DNA of 64,000 bases from Phyllostachys edulis (Eukaryota; Streptophyta; Magnoliopsida; Poales; Poaceae): positions 28,986,215 through 29,050,214 of the forward strand of contig CM070561.1 in assembly GCA_036346405.1 (NCBI GenBank), read 5' to 3'. Each line of letters begins with the position of its first letter. Position 1 is the first letter of the stretch. Below, piece after piece: positions 1 to 11,188 of the stretch. Under the pieces are notes generated by a model. It searched no databases. It was not told where the DNA came from and saw only the letters and a program-made list of their open reading frames with translations. The position numbers and the translations under genes are program-made.

Positions 1-923
1 CCTACTAACGCGTCATAAACGCGAAAAGGTAAGTACTTTGATGTTCTTATGGTTAGTGAATGCTGGATGCTTGATGTTCGTATTGTGCTTTTATGTGATC
101 CATGAGAATATTCAAAGTTTATGTTCTTTTCTTATGTGTTAATTCCATGTGTAGACATGATGTTTTTCATAATTCATATTTCAATACATGCATCCATTTT
201 CATGTTCCTTCCACGGAGTGGATTATAAGACCCATCAATTCCAAATGGGCACGTAAGACCCACCATTCCAATGTGGGCAGATTTGGACACCCGTATGAAA
301 CGCGTTCTTCATACGATTTGGATCCGCATTTTGTTAAATGCGAGCTTAGGTGAACACCGACGAGTGTGTCACTAGCTATACCGGTATAAGCATGCGATCC
401 ATTCCTTTCATTCAATCCATTCATTTCATTCATTCATATATTCATTCGGTGTTATGTTCATATTCTTAAAAGATGTTGCCTTGTTCATAATTGTTGTATG
501 TTCAATTATTCACTATACTTGCTGAGTCTTGGACTCATTCTTGCTTTGTTTATTTATTTTAGGTGATCGTTGATGATGGCTCTATTGGGAGGGAGTAGAC
601 ATGCACTATTCGTTCACTTCACCATATTTCAATTCAATAATAGGACTTGGTTCTAGCCTTCATTCGTTAATTGATGAACTGTAATAAATAAATTTAGATG
701 TGGTTGATAACCCTCTCTATGTTATGATTGATTAAGTATTGCTTGTGATCTTCGATCACCCTTTGATATACTTTCTTGAATTTAGACTATTTTCATGCCA
801 TGGTTCTATTAAATAGTGATCTCTTTATGTCATTAGATGATATTATTCAAATTCTTCTGCATTATGGTTGTATGTTAGATGATTTAGGTGACATCTTGGC
901 TTCCGAATAGCCAGAGTGTTACA
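1..923 (+). repeat. Ty3-type LTR, 3' part (left end outside the window)
   Basis: The segment ends in TGTTACA at 923, and three bases later comes a primer-binding site, which fixes the LTR end and the plus orientation. About 545 bp before the end it has a conserved block (GAACACCGACGAGTG followed by CTATACCGGTATAAG, 352-389), also present near 2175-2213 and, more weakly, in the solo LTR at 20585-22552. A second block resembling GAGTCTTGGACTCA follows at 524-537. No coding sequence was recognised. Its last 40 bp differ from the LTR ending at 2839, so the two are probably related families and not the two ends of one insertion. Confidence 0.75.
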
Positions 924-925
924 GT

Positions 926-937
926 TGGTATCAGAGC
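926..937 (+). other. Retrotransposon primer-binding site (initiator tRNA-Met type)
   Basis: TGGTATCAGAGC, complementary to the 3' end of initiator tRNA-Met, lies three bases after the LTR terminus at 923. This is the normal minus-strand priming site for plant Ty3 and copia elements. It is not a tRNA gene. Confidence 0.85.
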
Positions 938-2039
938 GGGCTTTAGGTCCGTGGTAATTAAGTTATTAAAATGACACACTGTGCACAGTAGGTGGGGTTG
1001 GGTAATTCATTGTTTCCACATTTCTATTGTTATGTTTCATTCGTTCAGCAATTGTTGAATTGCTTCTGTACTATCTTTCTTGTTGTTAATCTGTTATATG
1101 ATGTGATATCTTATATCTATGAATTTATTCTATGGTCGTCATGAGATGATCCTATATATTCATAATTGAATACATTGGTTATGCGCGTTGATAACGGATG
1201 TTAAGAAGTTGAGGACGTGGTTGTCACTCAGGGATTCACCAGGTTACACCACTGTTCGTGGTATGTGGTTAGGGGAGTAGTTACCCCGAATACCATAGTT
1301 TCAGGTGTTGAGTGTGAGTTGCTTTAGAAAGTTGTTCTCTTCCATGATTTCTGAATTTGGCAAATTCTTGTTCCGTGGTGGTTGATGAATTTCTCTTGGG
1401 TTCGTGGTTCATGGTAGTTGATGAGTTTCAATGGGTCTTTAATGGTTCTCTGAAACAATTATTGTTTTTCAACTGTTGAGTTGTTTTAACTACTTGTGAT
1501 CTTCGTCAATTGGCAATATTGTTATGTCCATGGTTGTTCCTTCTTTCTCATTCGAAAAGGACGACTCATTTACTCGTTTGATAGTTTGGATAATGAGAGT
1601 TTTCCGTTGTAAGTTCGTTAACATGTGAAAGCTTTGGCTTTATGTGTTTCTTTTGGATTACTTCGAGCATTGAGGTGTAAAGTCTCTCTTTTGCTGAATA
1701 AAGGTGTTAGAATCCTTTTATGATATCTTAGCATGCTTAAAATGAGAAGTTATAACTAAACGAATAAATTGTTATGATATGAGTTACCAAGTTGGGTTGT
1801 TAGCATTGTGCAAATCAATTATTCTTAACTACCATCCATGAAAGTGAAATTGATTAATTTGAGATGTCCTTGTATTTGATACATGGTGTTAAGTGAATGC
1901 TTGCCATGACTATTCATATAAATTATGCATGTTTCACATTGCCCACATGTTTTTGATACTTTGACGACAACGACGATTATGGAAGAGTGATGATTATATC
2001 AATTGCTAATGAAGAAAGATAATAATCATTATATTACAT
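938..2039 (+). mobile_element. Non-coding retroelement leader and debris
   Basis: The sequence after the primer-binding site looks like an untranslated leader (start GGCTTTAGGTCCGTGG). No gag or pol motif could be found in any frame. At most about 1 kb separates the primer-binding site from the next LTR, so the internal region is either deleted or belongs to a short non-autonomous element. Confidence 0.45.
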
Positions 2040-2839
2040 GTTGAGCATTCATGATGGAAAGATGTGATCCACGGTAGTGGAATGATGTTCCCATATGTGA
2101 GATATGGGCAATGAGATCCCTATATGAAAAAGGATAGGCAATTGGTCCTCGCATTAAAGAATGCAAGCATGAGTGAACACCGACGAGTGTTACACTCCGC
2201 TATACCGGTATAAGTAGAAGATGAGTTGAGATATGAGTATGAGCATTGCATTGCATTTATGAAAATCGGAAAGTGATTTGAGATAATGCGACACGTGAAT
2301 GGAAACTGATGAGAATGAATATGAGAAACTGCGATACCGATAAATGGGAATGAATTGTTATTAAGATGATGCCTCGTTTATTATTCTGTTTTGTAGTTAC
2401 TGAGTTGTGGACTCACCCTTACTCTACTGTTGTTTTTATGCGATTGTTGATGATGCTTCACTTGGGAAGGGTTAGCACTTGGAACACAGCATACACTCAA
2501 TTACTTGATCACTTGCCCTGAGAAAACTTTTGCTTAGCATGACGATTTAACCTCTTAGGCTATGATAGACATTGAATGATTCTAGATGATTGGTTGGAAC
2601 TTGTTATTCATTCAATAGTCTCTTTTGGATTGGTTACTTAATTATTGAATTGTTATCCTATGTTACTATCTAGAGTTTAAATATCTCTGCTTGCCATGTC
2701 ATTATTCTTATATTTTTGTGACCCGTGGACGGGTTTTAACATTGAATTGTTTGCTTAAATTTATTGTTAATTGATATAAAATTTCTTGTTAGGGTAGTTT
2801 AGTAGCATTCTGGGCTCAGTGTTGGGTTGGGGTGTTACA
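2040..2839 (+). repeat. Ty3-type LTR, 3' part, same family as the 20.6-22.6 kb solo LTR
   Basis: The right end (TGTTGGGTTGGGGTGTTACA) nearly matches the end of the solo LTR at 22552, and the block near 2175-2213 matches the LTR at 1-923. The left edge is not visible: no TGTAATACC-type start was found upstream, so 2040 marks only where similarity becomes apparent. No coding potential. Confidence 0.6.
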
Positions 2840-3750
2840 TACAATTTATCACCCTTAACTAAATATGGTGTTCCTATTGAACAATAAATATTCCTGTTGA
2901 ATAATTATACTTTTTGGGTGATTCCACTAGATTTGTAGCCGAGAAGAAAATCTAGTATTTCCGTGCAGATTAACTATGGTCCAATATTTTATATTCTAGC
3001 ATTATATTTATGTTCCTAAAGAGCATCCTATAGCTTTACGCTGTTAGAACATACTACTTATGACCATAAGAAAATATGTTGCGTAATTATAAATTTGAAG
3101 TTTAATTATCCAAATTATTTAAAATATGGTATGAGTAATTGGATCAAAACTTGGGCAAATAATAAAGAAGCTAGTCTATAGAATAAGTCTGCCAGCTGTT
3201 AGACCCCTGTATGGGACATTCATCGCAGATTAATAACCAACCAGAAGTTGGAATATCCTACAGAATGTTAGGATCATGCAATTATCTTGCCACTGCATTG
3301 ATAAAAGTCTAGCTCACTGCATATAATTATCAAATCCCTTGTTGAAATTAGTGCATGTTGGAGGAATCAAACATTTCCCACATTTTATCACCACTGTAGT
3401 ATACACCTTTGGGCCCCCACTAGTTGTTGAGGATCAGGTTGGATCTGAAATTCAATCAATCAAACGCCCATGATAGGGGAATTTTGTAGTATGCTATTTA
3501 ATAAAGGTCGAATCTCGGTATTAGGGGGGAGAGAAATGCCCAAAAGTTCGAATGTCTTCACATTTTCCCAGAAGAAAAAGATCTTTAGTACTAAGATACA
3601 CACACTAGTCAAGCTAAACTTAAGGTTTAGTTTATGCTCCTGTGCACCAAAAGCAGAGAGCTTGTTAGATATTTTTCAATTATGGAGGAGTTACCATAGC
3701 GTTTACTTGTAGTAAATACGTCGCTAAGAGTGAAATACCCCGTATTAAAT
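2840..3750. other. AT-rich intergenic sequence, no gene recognised
   Basis: The stretch has frequent stops on both strands. The longest open stretch, about 80 codons at 3470-3712, matches no family I know. It may be old retroelement debris, but I cannot name it. It ends exactly where the CRM-type 5' LTR begins at 3751. Confidence 0.5.
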
Positions 3751-4627
3751 TGATGAGGACATCACTCCTTCGGATACACGCACTACACAAAATCCTCCAG
3801 ATCCGGTTGTTGAACTACAAGGTCCTATGACAAGGGCTCGTGCACGTCACTTAAATTATGAGGTGAGCTCGTTTCTAGGTGCTAATAATTTATCTATGCA
3901 GAATGGTATACTACCTAATAATTGTGATCTTTTGTTACTTAGGAATAATGGGGAGGATCCATCAAGTCCTGGTCATCTGCGCTGATTGCACCCAAGAAAA
4001 GGAAGTCCATCTGATTACGCCCCAAGAAAAGGAAGTCCATCTGATTGCACCCAAGAAAAGGAAGTCCATCAGCACGAGATCTCCTCCCCACGTTTTCAGC
4101 TCGGCCACAAGTTGTATGTCTACTCCATCTTTTCCAGGCCAAGAGCAATAGGTGTTACGGCACCTTCCATTGGACCCACAGGTCATGTAATAGGATAGGA
4201 AACTAGGGGCTATGCGCACCCCTTGTCTTGTGCGCCAACACCCCCGGCCGAAATTCCCTCTCCCCCTTTTCTCCTCATAAATAGTTGGGAACCAGCACCT
4301 CCCGAGGCGGGTTTTTCTTAGATTATTCTGCCACTTTGCAGTTTTGCCGATTGATCGGTTTGAGGAACCCCACTTTGTGAACTTCATCCATATTCGCAAT
4401 ACAATTCAGATTGCATCTTCCTTGTTCTTGTGAGTTGCTTCGATTGCTTGCAGGAACAATAACCCTCGAGGTAAGGTCAATCGCGTGCGAGCGTGGTCGA
4501 TAACGACAGTCGTGCTGGTGTAGCGAATTGTGAGGTGATAGTCTACGGGTCGGAAGCCTCAAAGCGTCAACGTCCTCATGACGAAATCAATCGAACCTAT
4601 CGGAAGATCGGACGCCGTATCTCATCA
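3751..4627 (+). repeat. 5' LTR of the CRM-type element
   Basis: The 877-bp LTR runs from TGATGAGGAC to CTCATCA (terminal TGAT...ATCA). Its start is fixed by the homologous 3' LTR start at 10481, which follows a polypurine tract; its end is fixed by the primer-binding site two bases later. The first 229 bp also carry the end of the polyprotein reading frame, as in the 3' copy. Confidence 0.9.
3982..4069 (+). repeat. Three tandem 29-30 bp units inside the CRM-type LTR
   Basis: Units of the form CTGATTGCACCCAAGAAAAG plus GAAGTCCAT occupy 3982-4010, 4011-4040 and 4041-4069, with small differences in the middle unit. The array starts three bases after the point where the truncated 3' LTR stops matching, so the 3' LTR break lies at the array edge. 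Confidence 0.9.
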
Positions 4628-4629
4628 AG

Positions 4630-4641
4630 TGGTATCAGAGC
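4630..4641 (+). other. Primer-binding site of the CRM-type element
   Basis: TGGTATCAGAGC two bases after the LTR end is complementary to initiator tRNA-Met and confirms the LTR boundary. Confidence 0.9.
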
Positions 4642-5795
4642 AAAGGTTGCCCGTTGGGTAATCTCGTTTATCCCCTTTTGTCAGTTGTGTTTCAATCACC
4701 TAGAGTCCGGAAAATTGCCCCACAAAAAGTTTTAGATCTTAGTTTTTCCGCTGTCCAAACCACTTTGAGCCTTTCGCAATTGTGTTTTTAGTTTTCGCGT
4801 TGTTGAGTTCGAGTCCATCGTCGGTGTCTTTGTTCTGCTGGTCTAGTCATCGTGATCTAGTTTCTAGCGTCGAGTCTTGCTGTTTTAGTCATCGTGTATC
4901 TCGGCTTGCCCTTGGCTGCATCCATTGCAATTAGGGTTAGACTGCTATAGCTGAGATCGTGTCACCACCCACATACGACAACCTGCTCGGGTTCGACCAC
5001 CTACTCGGGTTCGACCATCTACTCGTTTTCGCCCTAACAATCTACTCGGAGTCTATATGTTTTGGTTGCTCTCGGACACCCCACACACTCATCATATTGT
5101 GCCCTGCCAAACAATGGCCGAGAAGATTTTCCATAGCCGAAACAGAGCTAGCCAAATTTCAAAGTCAGAGAGAGAGAGAGTATCTTTTTTACCTTTATAC
5201 CCCTGCTCTCCGAAAAAAGTTTGTGACCCACTCACCTCATTGGACCCAGAAAAGGTAGTAGAAGAATTTTGAGCTCGGGTCACGTTAAAAAAAAAAGAAG
5301 CAAAGAGTGCCAAAAAAAAGCAAAGAGTGCCAAAAAAAAAGAAGCAAAGAGTGCAAAAAAAAAAGAGAGAAGGAATTCAAAAAAAAAAAAGAAGGAGAAA
5401 TCAGTTGCTTTGCGAATTTTGTTCCATTGTGCTTGTATCTACCCTATTTTTTCGGCTTGCTTGAGCTAGTTCTAGGAATGTGTTCAGGCCAGCAACTGTG
5501 ACGAGTACTGTGGACTTTGATTTAACTTTGCTAATCTGATTTCATTATTGCTATTCCTTGCTACTAAACATTGCCTATTCGAGCTCCACATACTTTCGGC
5601 CCTCAGATTTGGATCCTCGCATTCGCATCCGCCGCGGTCATACATCCCACCTTCTCCGATCATACCACCTGCTGCAAGTTGGTAAGAAATTCATAAGAGC
5701 TTGGTAAGACGCTTGAGAGTGTGTGATTCCACCTTCCACCACCTAGTAGTTGATAGGGAGAATACCTTTGTCTTGTCTTTTGTCTCCTACTAACC
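4642..5795 (+). mobile_element. CRM-type leader with A-rich repeats
   Basis: The 1.15-kb leader is untranslated as far as can be seen. At 5286-5393 it holds a purine-rich stretch in which runs of 8-11 A alternate with GAAGCAAAGAGTGCC-like units, probably grown by slippage. The open frames here are low-complexity lysine/glutamate strings and I do not regard them as genes. Confidence 0.7.
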
Positions 5796-6719
5796 ATGGC
5801 AAGTGAGGAATTGGACGCGCAAGAGTGTGTTTTGAGGGAAGAGCTCACGAGGGTGTTGGATGAGCACCGCCATGCTATTAATGACGACATTGATAGGAAG
5901 CTTGCAGAAACAAATGCTACACTGCGACAACTCAATGATAGTATTGCAATGCTCAATGCACGCATTGATGGTTTGGCCAATCAACGACCGAACAATGGGC
6001 GTGTGGATCCTCATGGTGCAGCCCATGACCATGAGTTTGACAATGATAATGAGATGCGCAACAACGATGCCTTTGATGCACGCCAACAGAACCGGTTGAA
6101 CTTCAACCGTCAAGGTATGAGAGGTAATAACTTTCAGCAACATAATGCACGTGTCAATGATGATCCATATGCTAGAGTCAAGTTCACTATACCATCTTTT
6201 GCGGGTGCTTATGATGCTGAAATACATCTAGATTAGGAGATGACAGTAGAACAGAAATTTAATGCTCACTTAGTTCCTGAAGTGCATAGAGTTAGGCAAG
6301 CCACAAGTGAATTTAAAAACTTTGCCATCATTTGGTGGAATAGAGTATGCAACGATGGATTAGCGCCTACTACGTGGGATGCTTTAAATGTTGCCATGCG
6401 TAACAGATTTGTTCCAACTTCTTTTAAACGTGACTTGCGTAATAAATTGCAGTGCTTAAACCAAGGTAATAGATCCGTAGAAGAATATTATTAGGAGCTA
6501 CAAATTAGTATGTTGTGTTGTGATATTATTGAGGACAAAGATGCTGCTATGGCACGTTTTTATGGGGGATTAAGATGTGAAATTCAGGACATAGTTGATT
6601 ACAAAGAATATGATAGTGTCCCTAGATTGTTCCAACTTGCATGTTTGGCAGAAAAGGAATTGCAGGGACGATAGCAAAGGCCAAGGAACAATTTTGGAAG
6701 CACGTCTACACCAAGATCA
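5796..6719 (+). pseudogene. gag (matrix/capsid) of the CRM-type element, disrupted
   Basis: The frame opens with a true ATG in a good context at 5796. The first 140 residues are acidic and probably coiled-coil, followed by the retrotransposon gag core (WWNRVCNDG, then FVPTSFKRDLRNKLQ, then YDSVPRLFQLACLAEKELQ). In-frame stops interrupt it at 6234, 6492 and 6672. The one at 6492 reads YY-stop-ELQ where related proteins have glutamine, a single C-to-T change. Gag would form the virus-like particle and package element RNA. Frame and order are unchanged across the stops, so these are point lesions and not rearrangements. Confidence 0.85.
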
Positions 6720-7595
6720 ATGCCGGGGCAAGTTAAAACAACCCCACCTTCAGCTATGCGATCTGCTACCCCCTCCTCGAGTAGGGCGCGTTCAGCAGCA
6801 CCTCCGACAACATCACATGTATCCAAGGTAAGCAAATCTACTAGTGTGCAGGCCTTAGCCAAGAGTTCTTCTTCGGTTGCTTCCACGGGTCGTAATACTG
6901 GGATTGTTTGCCACCGTTGCAAGGGAATGGGACACGTCATGAAGGACTGCCCAAGTCAGCCGGCATACCTTGCCACCGAAGACGATGGTTATGTAAGTGC
7001 TAGTGATATTGAGGATGAATATGTACTTGTAGCTAACCTTGCAGGTGGAGGAGACGAGATAGATAGTGATGCTGATGATGTAGAGGAACAAGTAGCTGCT
7101 TTGATACAGAGTCATGTGAGCCTTGTTATGCATAGAAAGTCTTTGAGTGCACAAGTGGAGAAAGCGGAGCAAAATCAGCGGCACAACTTATTTCAATCCA
7201 GATTTCTCGTGAAGGACAGAGCCTACAGAGTCATCATTGACGGAGGGAGCTGCAATAACCTTGCAAGCTCCAAGATGGTCGAGAAGCTTGGCTTGGCCAC
7301 ACAACCACACCCACATCCCTACTACATCCAATGGTTCAATTCGTGTGGTAAGTTAAAGGTAAACAAAGTTGTGAGAGTGCAATTTTTAGCTGGTAATTAC
7401 AAAGATAGTACCGACTTTGATGTAGTGCCTATGTAAGCATGCTCTTTGTTGCTCGGTAGGCCTTGGATATATGATAATGATGTTTTGCACCATGGTAGAG
7501 CTAATACCTACTCATTCTCACATAAGGGTAAGAAGATTAAGTTGTTGCCTTTGACACCCACTGAAATTTTAAAAGATGAAGAAAAGCGCGACTGA
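6720..7595 (+). pseudogene. Nucleocapsid zinc knuckle and protease of the CRM-type element
   Basis: A Ser/Thr-rich linker leads to a CCHC knuckle (CHRCKGMGHVMKDC, about 6910-6951), then an acidic stretch and the retropepsin region with IIDGGSCNNLAS. DGGS stands where many Ty3 proteases have DSGA; this is usual for this clade. Stops occur at 7434 (after DVVPM, where glutamine is expected) and 7593. The frame is shared with gag, so the knuckle and protease belong to one gag-pol polyprotein. Confidence 0.85.
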
Positions 7596-8738
7596 AAATG
7601 AAAGAAACACCAATAAGCATGATTCTAAAAACCAGCAAGTAGCAAAACGTGTTTTCCCACCTAAAGGGGAGAAAGTGGCACCTAGTTCTAAGTCCAAGAG
7701 AATTAAATTGAAGGGATGTGTTATGCTTGCCACTAAATCTAAACTTGCTGAAATTTGTGATAATGAGTTGCCGTGCTATGCTTTGATATGCAAAAATGCT
7801 TTATTTTCACTTGAGGATATATCTAGCTCTTTGCCTCCTATTGTTGCTAACCTTTTGCAGGAGTATGTGGATGTATTTACAGCTGAGATACCCCGAGATT
7901 ACCACCTATTCGAGGGATAGAGCATCAAATTGATTTGATCCTGGGAGCGACTTTGCCAAACTGTGCTGCATATAGGACCAATCCAGAGAAGACTAAGGAA
8001 ATTCAGCAACAAGTCCAAGATCTTTTGGACCGTGGGTACGTATGAGAAAGCCTTAGTCCTTGTGCTGTTCCTGTTCTTTTGGTTCCTAAGAAAGACGGTA
8101 GTTGGCGTATGTGTGTTGATTGTAGAGCCATTAATAATATTATCATAAGGTATCGTCATCCTATTCCTAGGCTAGATGACATGCTTGATGAGTTGAGTGG
8201 TTCTATTATTTTCACAAAGATTGACTAGTGGAGTGGTTACCACCAGATTAGAATGAAATTAGGAGATGAATGGAAAACTGCTTTTAAAACTAAGTTCGGA
8301 CTATATGAGTGGTTAGTGATGCCTTTTGGTCTAACTAATGCACCTAGTACTTTTATGCGATTGATGAACAAGTTTTTACGTCCTTTCATTGGAAAATTTG
8401 TGGTGGTTTATTTTGATGATATCTTGATTTATAGCAAGTCACATGAGCTACACTTGAATCATATACGTGCTGTTTTTAATGCTTTGAGAGATGCACGTTT
8501 GTTTGGTAACCTCGAGAAGTACACCCTTTGCACCGATCGAGTTGCGTTTCTTGGTTATGTTGTGACACCATAGGGAATTGTGGTGGATGAGACAAAGATT
8601 GCAACCATCCAAAGCTGGCCGACGCCTACCACTGTGTCACAGGTGCGGAGCTTCCACGACCTTGCTGGATTCTATCGACGTTTTGTGCGGGATTTCAGCA
8701 CCATTGTCGCACCATTGAATGAATTGACAAAGAAATGA
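7576..8738 (+). pseudogene. Reverse transcriptase of the CRM-type element, disrupted
   Basis: 7576-7920 lies one frame off and carries the connector (CYALICKNALFSLEDISSSL). From about 7902 the original frame resumes: TNPEKTKEIQQQVQDLL, VPVLLVPKKDGSWRMCVD, the core MPFGLTNAPSTFMRLMN and the catalytic box VVYFDDILIYSK (about 8400-8436), ending with the FYRRFV thumb block. Stops at 8043, 8226, 8571 and 8736 disable it. The 8043 (expected arginine) and 8571 (expected glutamine) stops each fit one C-to-T change. Confidence 0.88.
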
Positions 8739-10280
8739 GTGTCTTTCCAATGGGGACCTACGCAAGAGAAGGCATTCAACTTGTTGAAAGAGAAGCTTAC
8801 CCAAGCACCCCTACTCCAACTCCCTGATTTTGGTAAGACTTTTGAGATTGAATGTGATGCTAGCGGGATTGCGATATGTGGTGTATTGATTCAAGAAGGT
8901 AAACCAGTTGCATATTTCAGCAAGAAACTAAATGGGCCTAGTCTGACTTATTCAACCTATGATAAAGAATTGTATGCTTTAGTTCGTGTGCTTCAAACTT
9001 GGCAACATTATCTATGGCCCAAAGAATTTGTTATATATTATGATCATGAATCGCTAAAACATATTAGAAGTCAAGCTAAACTGAACAAACGACATGCTAA
9101 ATGGGTAGAATTTATTGAGTCATTTCCATATGTCATAAAGTATAAGAAAGGTAAGGACAATGTGATTGCTGATGCGCTTTCTAGACGTTATACCATGTTA
9201 TCTCAACTTGATCATAAGATTTTTGGTTTGGAGGCCATTAAGGATTTATATGCTATTGATTTGGACTTTAAAGAAGTGCTTGAACATTGTAAAGGAGGGA
9301 AAACATGGAATAAATATGTGTTGATTGATGGTTTGGGCTATCGTTCTAACAAGCTATGTGTTCCAGCTAGCTCTGTTCATCTTTTGTTGTTGCAGGAGGC
9401 GCATGGAGGCGGTTTGATGGCGCATTTTGGAGCAAAGAAGACAGAAGATGTGCTGGCCGCCCACTTCTTTTGGCCAAAGATGAGGCACGATGTCGAGCGC
9501 TATGTGGCTCGCTGCACTACATGCAACAAAGCTAAGTCCCGTCTCAATCCACATGGACTTTATATGCCTCTTTCTATTCCTAGCGGCCCTTGGGAGGATA
9601 TTTCTATGGATTTTGTTTTAGGATTGCCTAGGACAAAGAGGGGGAGGGATAGTATATTTGTAGTAGTGGATCGATTTTCTAAAATGGCACATTTTATATC
9701 TTATCACAAGAGCGATGATGCTACAAACTTAGCTGATTTGTTTTTCAGGGAAATCATTCACTTGCATGGAGTGCCCAATACTACTGTCTCGGATCGAGAT
9801 GCGAAGTTTTTGAGCCACTTTTGGAGATCACTTTGGAACAAATTGGGGACAAAGCTGCTGTTTTCTACTACGTGCCATCCCCAAACTGATGAACAAACGG
9901 AGGTTGTCAACTGCACATTATCCACCATGTTGCGGGCTGTTTTAAAGAAGAATTTGAAGATGTGGGAAGAGTGTTTACTACATATTGAGTTTGCTTACAA
10001 TAGATCGGTACACTCTACCACCAAGGTAAGTCCGTTTCAGGTAGTGTATGGTTTTAACCCCCGTGCTCCTATTGATTTACTACCTTTGCCTACCTCTGAA
10101 AAAATTAATTTAGATGCTAAGAAGCGTGCTGAATTTGTTCTTAAGTTGCATGAAACAACTAAAGAGAATATAGAGTGTATGACTGAAAAGTATAGGGTTG
10201 CTAGAAGTAAAGGTAGGAAAGAAATAAAATTTGCATCAGGTGATTTAGTTTGGGTTCATTTGAGGAAGGATAGGTTTTAG
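8739..10280 (+). pseudogene. RNase H and integrase of the CRM-type element (longest open part)
   Basis: A 513-codon open stretch. Residues about 45-150 are RNase H (FEIECDASGIAICGVLIQEG, then YDKELYALV and KDNVIADALSR). Residues about 225-280 form the HHCC zinc finger (HGGGLMAHF ... CTTCNKAKS). The DDE integrase core follows: D in ISMDFVLGLP, D in TVSDRDAKFLSHFW, E in HPQTDEQTEVVN. It then enters the C-terminal DNA-binding region and stops at 10278. The acidic catalytic residues of both enzymes are present, but the frame lacks a start and is cut from the reverse transcriptase. Confidence 0.9.
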
Positions 10281-10709
10281 GAATTAAGAAAGTCAAAGTT
10301 GATGCCTAGAGCTGATGGACTGTTTAGGATAATTAAGAAGATAAATGACAATGCATATCAATTGGAGTTACCTGCAGATTTTAGGGTTAGCCCCACATTT
10401 AACATTTCAGATTTGAAGCCATACGTGGGAGAAGAAGATGAGCTTGAGTCGAGGATGACTCCAATTCAAGAGGGGGAGGATGATGAGGATATCACTCCTT
10501 CGGATACACACACTACACAAAATCCTCCAGATCCGGTTGCTGAACTACAAGGTCCTAAGACAAGGGCTCGTGCACGTCACTTAAATTATGAGGTGAGCTC
10601 GTTTCTAGGTGCTAATAATTTATCTATGCAAAATGGTATACTACCTAATAATTGTGATCTTTTGTTACTTAGGAATAATGGGGAGGATCCATCAAGTCCT
10701 GGTCATCTG
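10281..10709 (+). pseudogene. Integrase C-terminus reading through the polypurine tract into the 3' LTR
   Basis: After the stop at 10278 the same frame resumes with RADGLFRIIKKINDNAYQLE (GPF/Y-like module) and ISDLKPYVGEEDE, passes the polypurine tract AGGGGGAGGA at 10471-10480, and continues in the LTR with GPKTRARARHLNYEVSSFL. This short basic tail in the LTR is, from what I know of the CRM clade, the position of the CR motif that replaces a chromodomain and is linked with centromere targeting. Nearby retroelements here instead carry true chromodomains. Confidence 0.8.
10481..10709 (+). repeat. 3' LTR of the CRM-type element, truncated
   Basis: Matches the first 229 bp of the 5' LTR (3751-3979) with five mismatches counted by eye, then breaks at CATCTG and continues into copia RNase H sequence. 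About 650 bp of LTR are missing. The break is at the edge of the 29-30 bp tandem units in the intact copy. Confidence 0.9.
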
Positions 10710-11178
10710 TCAAATCCCTACAATGCAAAATCCCATAATAGATTTATATTACTTTGTGGTGGTGTAGCCATCTCTTGGCGGTCATCTAAGCTGACCTTGG
10801 TAGTTATTTTTACCAACCACTCAGAGATTATAGCACTATATAAAGCCTCACTTGAATGTGTTTCGCTCAGATGTGTGATTAACCACGTCCAAAAGTATTG
10901 TGGCATTAATACCATCAATACCCCCTTAATTATATATGAAGATAATGCTACTTGTATTACACAAATACAAATGAGTTAAGTCAAGAGCAACATCACGAAG
11001 CACATTGCTCCTAAATGTTTCTATCCTCATGAAATCTAGAAGAATAGTGAGGTAAAGATCCTACAAATGAAGTCTTGTGAAAATCCAGTTGACTTATTCA
11101 CTAAGTCTCTACCAGCATCTAGTTTCCAAAGATGCATTCATAGCATCAGAATGAGACGGTTTAAAGAGTTGCATAGTT
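10710..11178 (+). pseudogene. Ty1/copia RNase H fragment
   Basis: In the frame of the preceding polyprotein, by chance, the sequence switches to a copia RNase H end: GGVAISWRSSKLTLV, NHSEIIALYKASLE, LIIYEDNATCITQ, then after stops NITKHIAPKCFYPHE, NPVDLFTKSLPASSF and MRRFKELHSSEG. This is the last quarter of a copia polyprotein. A polypurine tract (CAGAGGGGGT, 11179-11188) follows. Upstream copia domains are absent. Confidence 0.85.
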
Positions 11179-11188
11179 CAGAGGGGGT

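Larger units (their letters stand above)
3751..10709 (+). mobile_element. CRM-type (centromeric chromovirus) Ty3 retrotransposon, 3'-truncated
   Basis: Order: 5' LTR (3751-4627), primer-binding site (4630), long leader, gag, CCHC knuckle, protease, reverse transcriptase, RNase H, integrase, polypurine tract (10471-10480), 3' LTR start (10481) cut at 10709. Gag and pol share one frame (starts divisible by 3) apart from a shift around 7576-7900. The LTR start TGATGA, the absence of a classical chromodomain, and a polyprotein frame continuing through the polypurine tract into the LTR are hallmarks of the CRM/CRR clade. At least ten stops or shifts make it non-functional. Over the 229 bp shared by both LTRs I count five differences by eye, so it is young. 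No TSD can be scored because the right end is lost. Confidence 0.85.

Noticed and set aside
926..937. tRNA-like matches at the primer-binding sites (also 4630, 24550, 44992, 63970)
   Set aside because: Only 12-18 bases complementary to initiator tRNA-Met, directly beside LTR ends; no tRNA cloverleaf. No rRNA or tRNA gene was seen in the window.
1..2839. One complete LTR retrotransposon with LTRs 1-923 and about 2040-2839
   Set aside because: The last 40 bp of the two LTRs are clearly different while the second matches the solo LTR family, so they are better seen as two related elements.
3982..4130. PKKRKS, a nuclear-localisation-like motif in a small open frame
   Set aside because: It comes from the repeated AAGAAAAGGAAGTCC DNA units of the LTR; no gene context supports translation.
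5269..5501. Lysine/glutamate-rich small open frames
   Set aside because: Produced by A-runs in the CRM-type leader; slippage repeat and not a gene.
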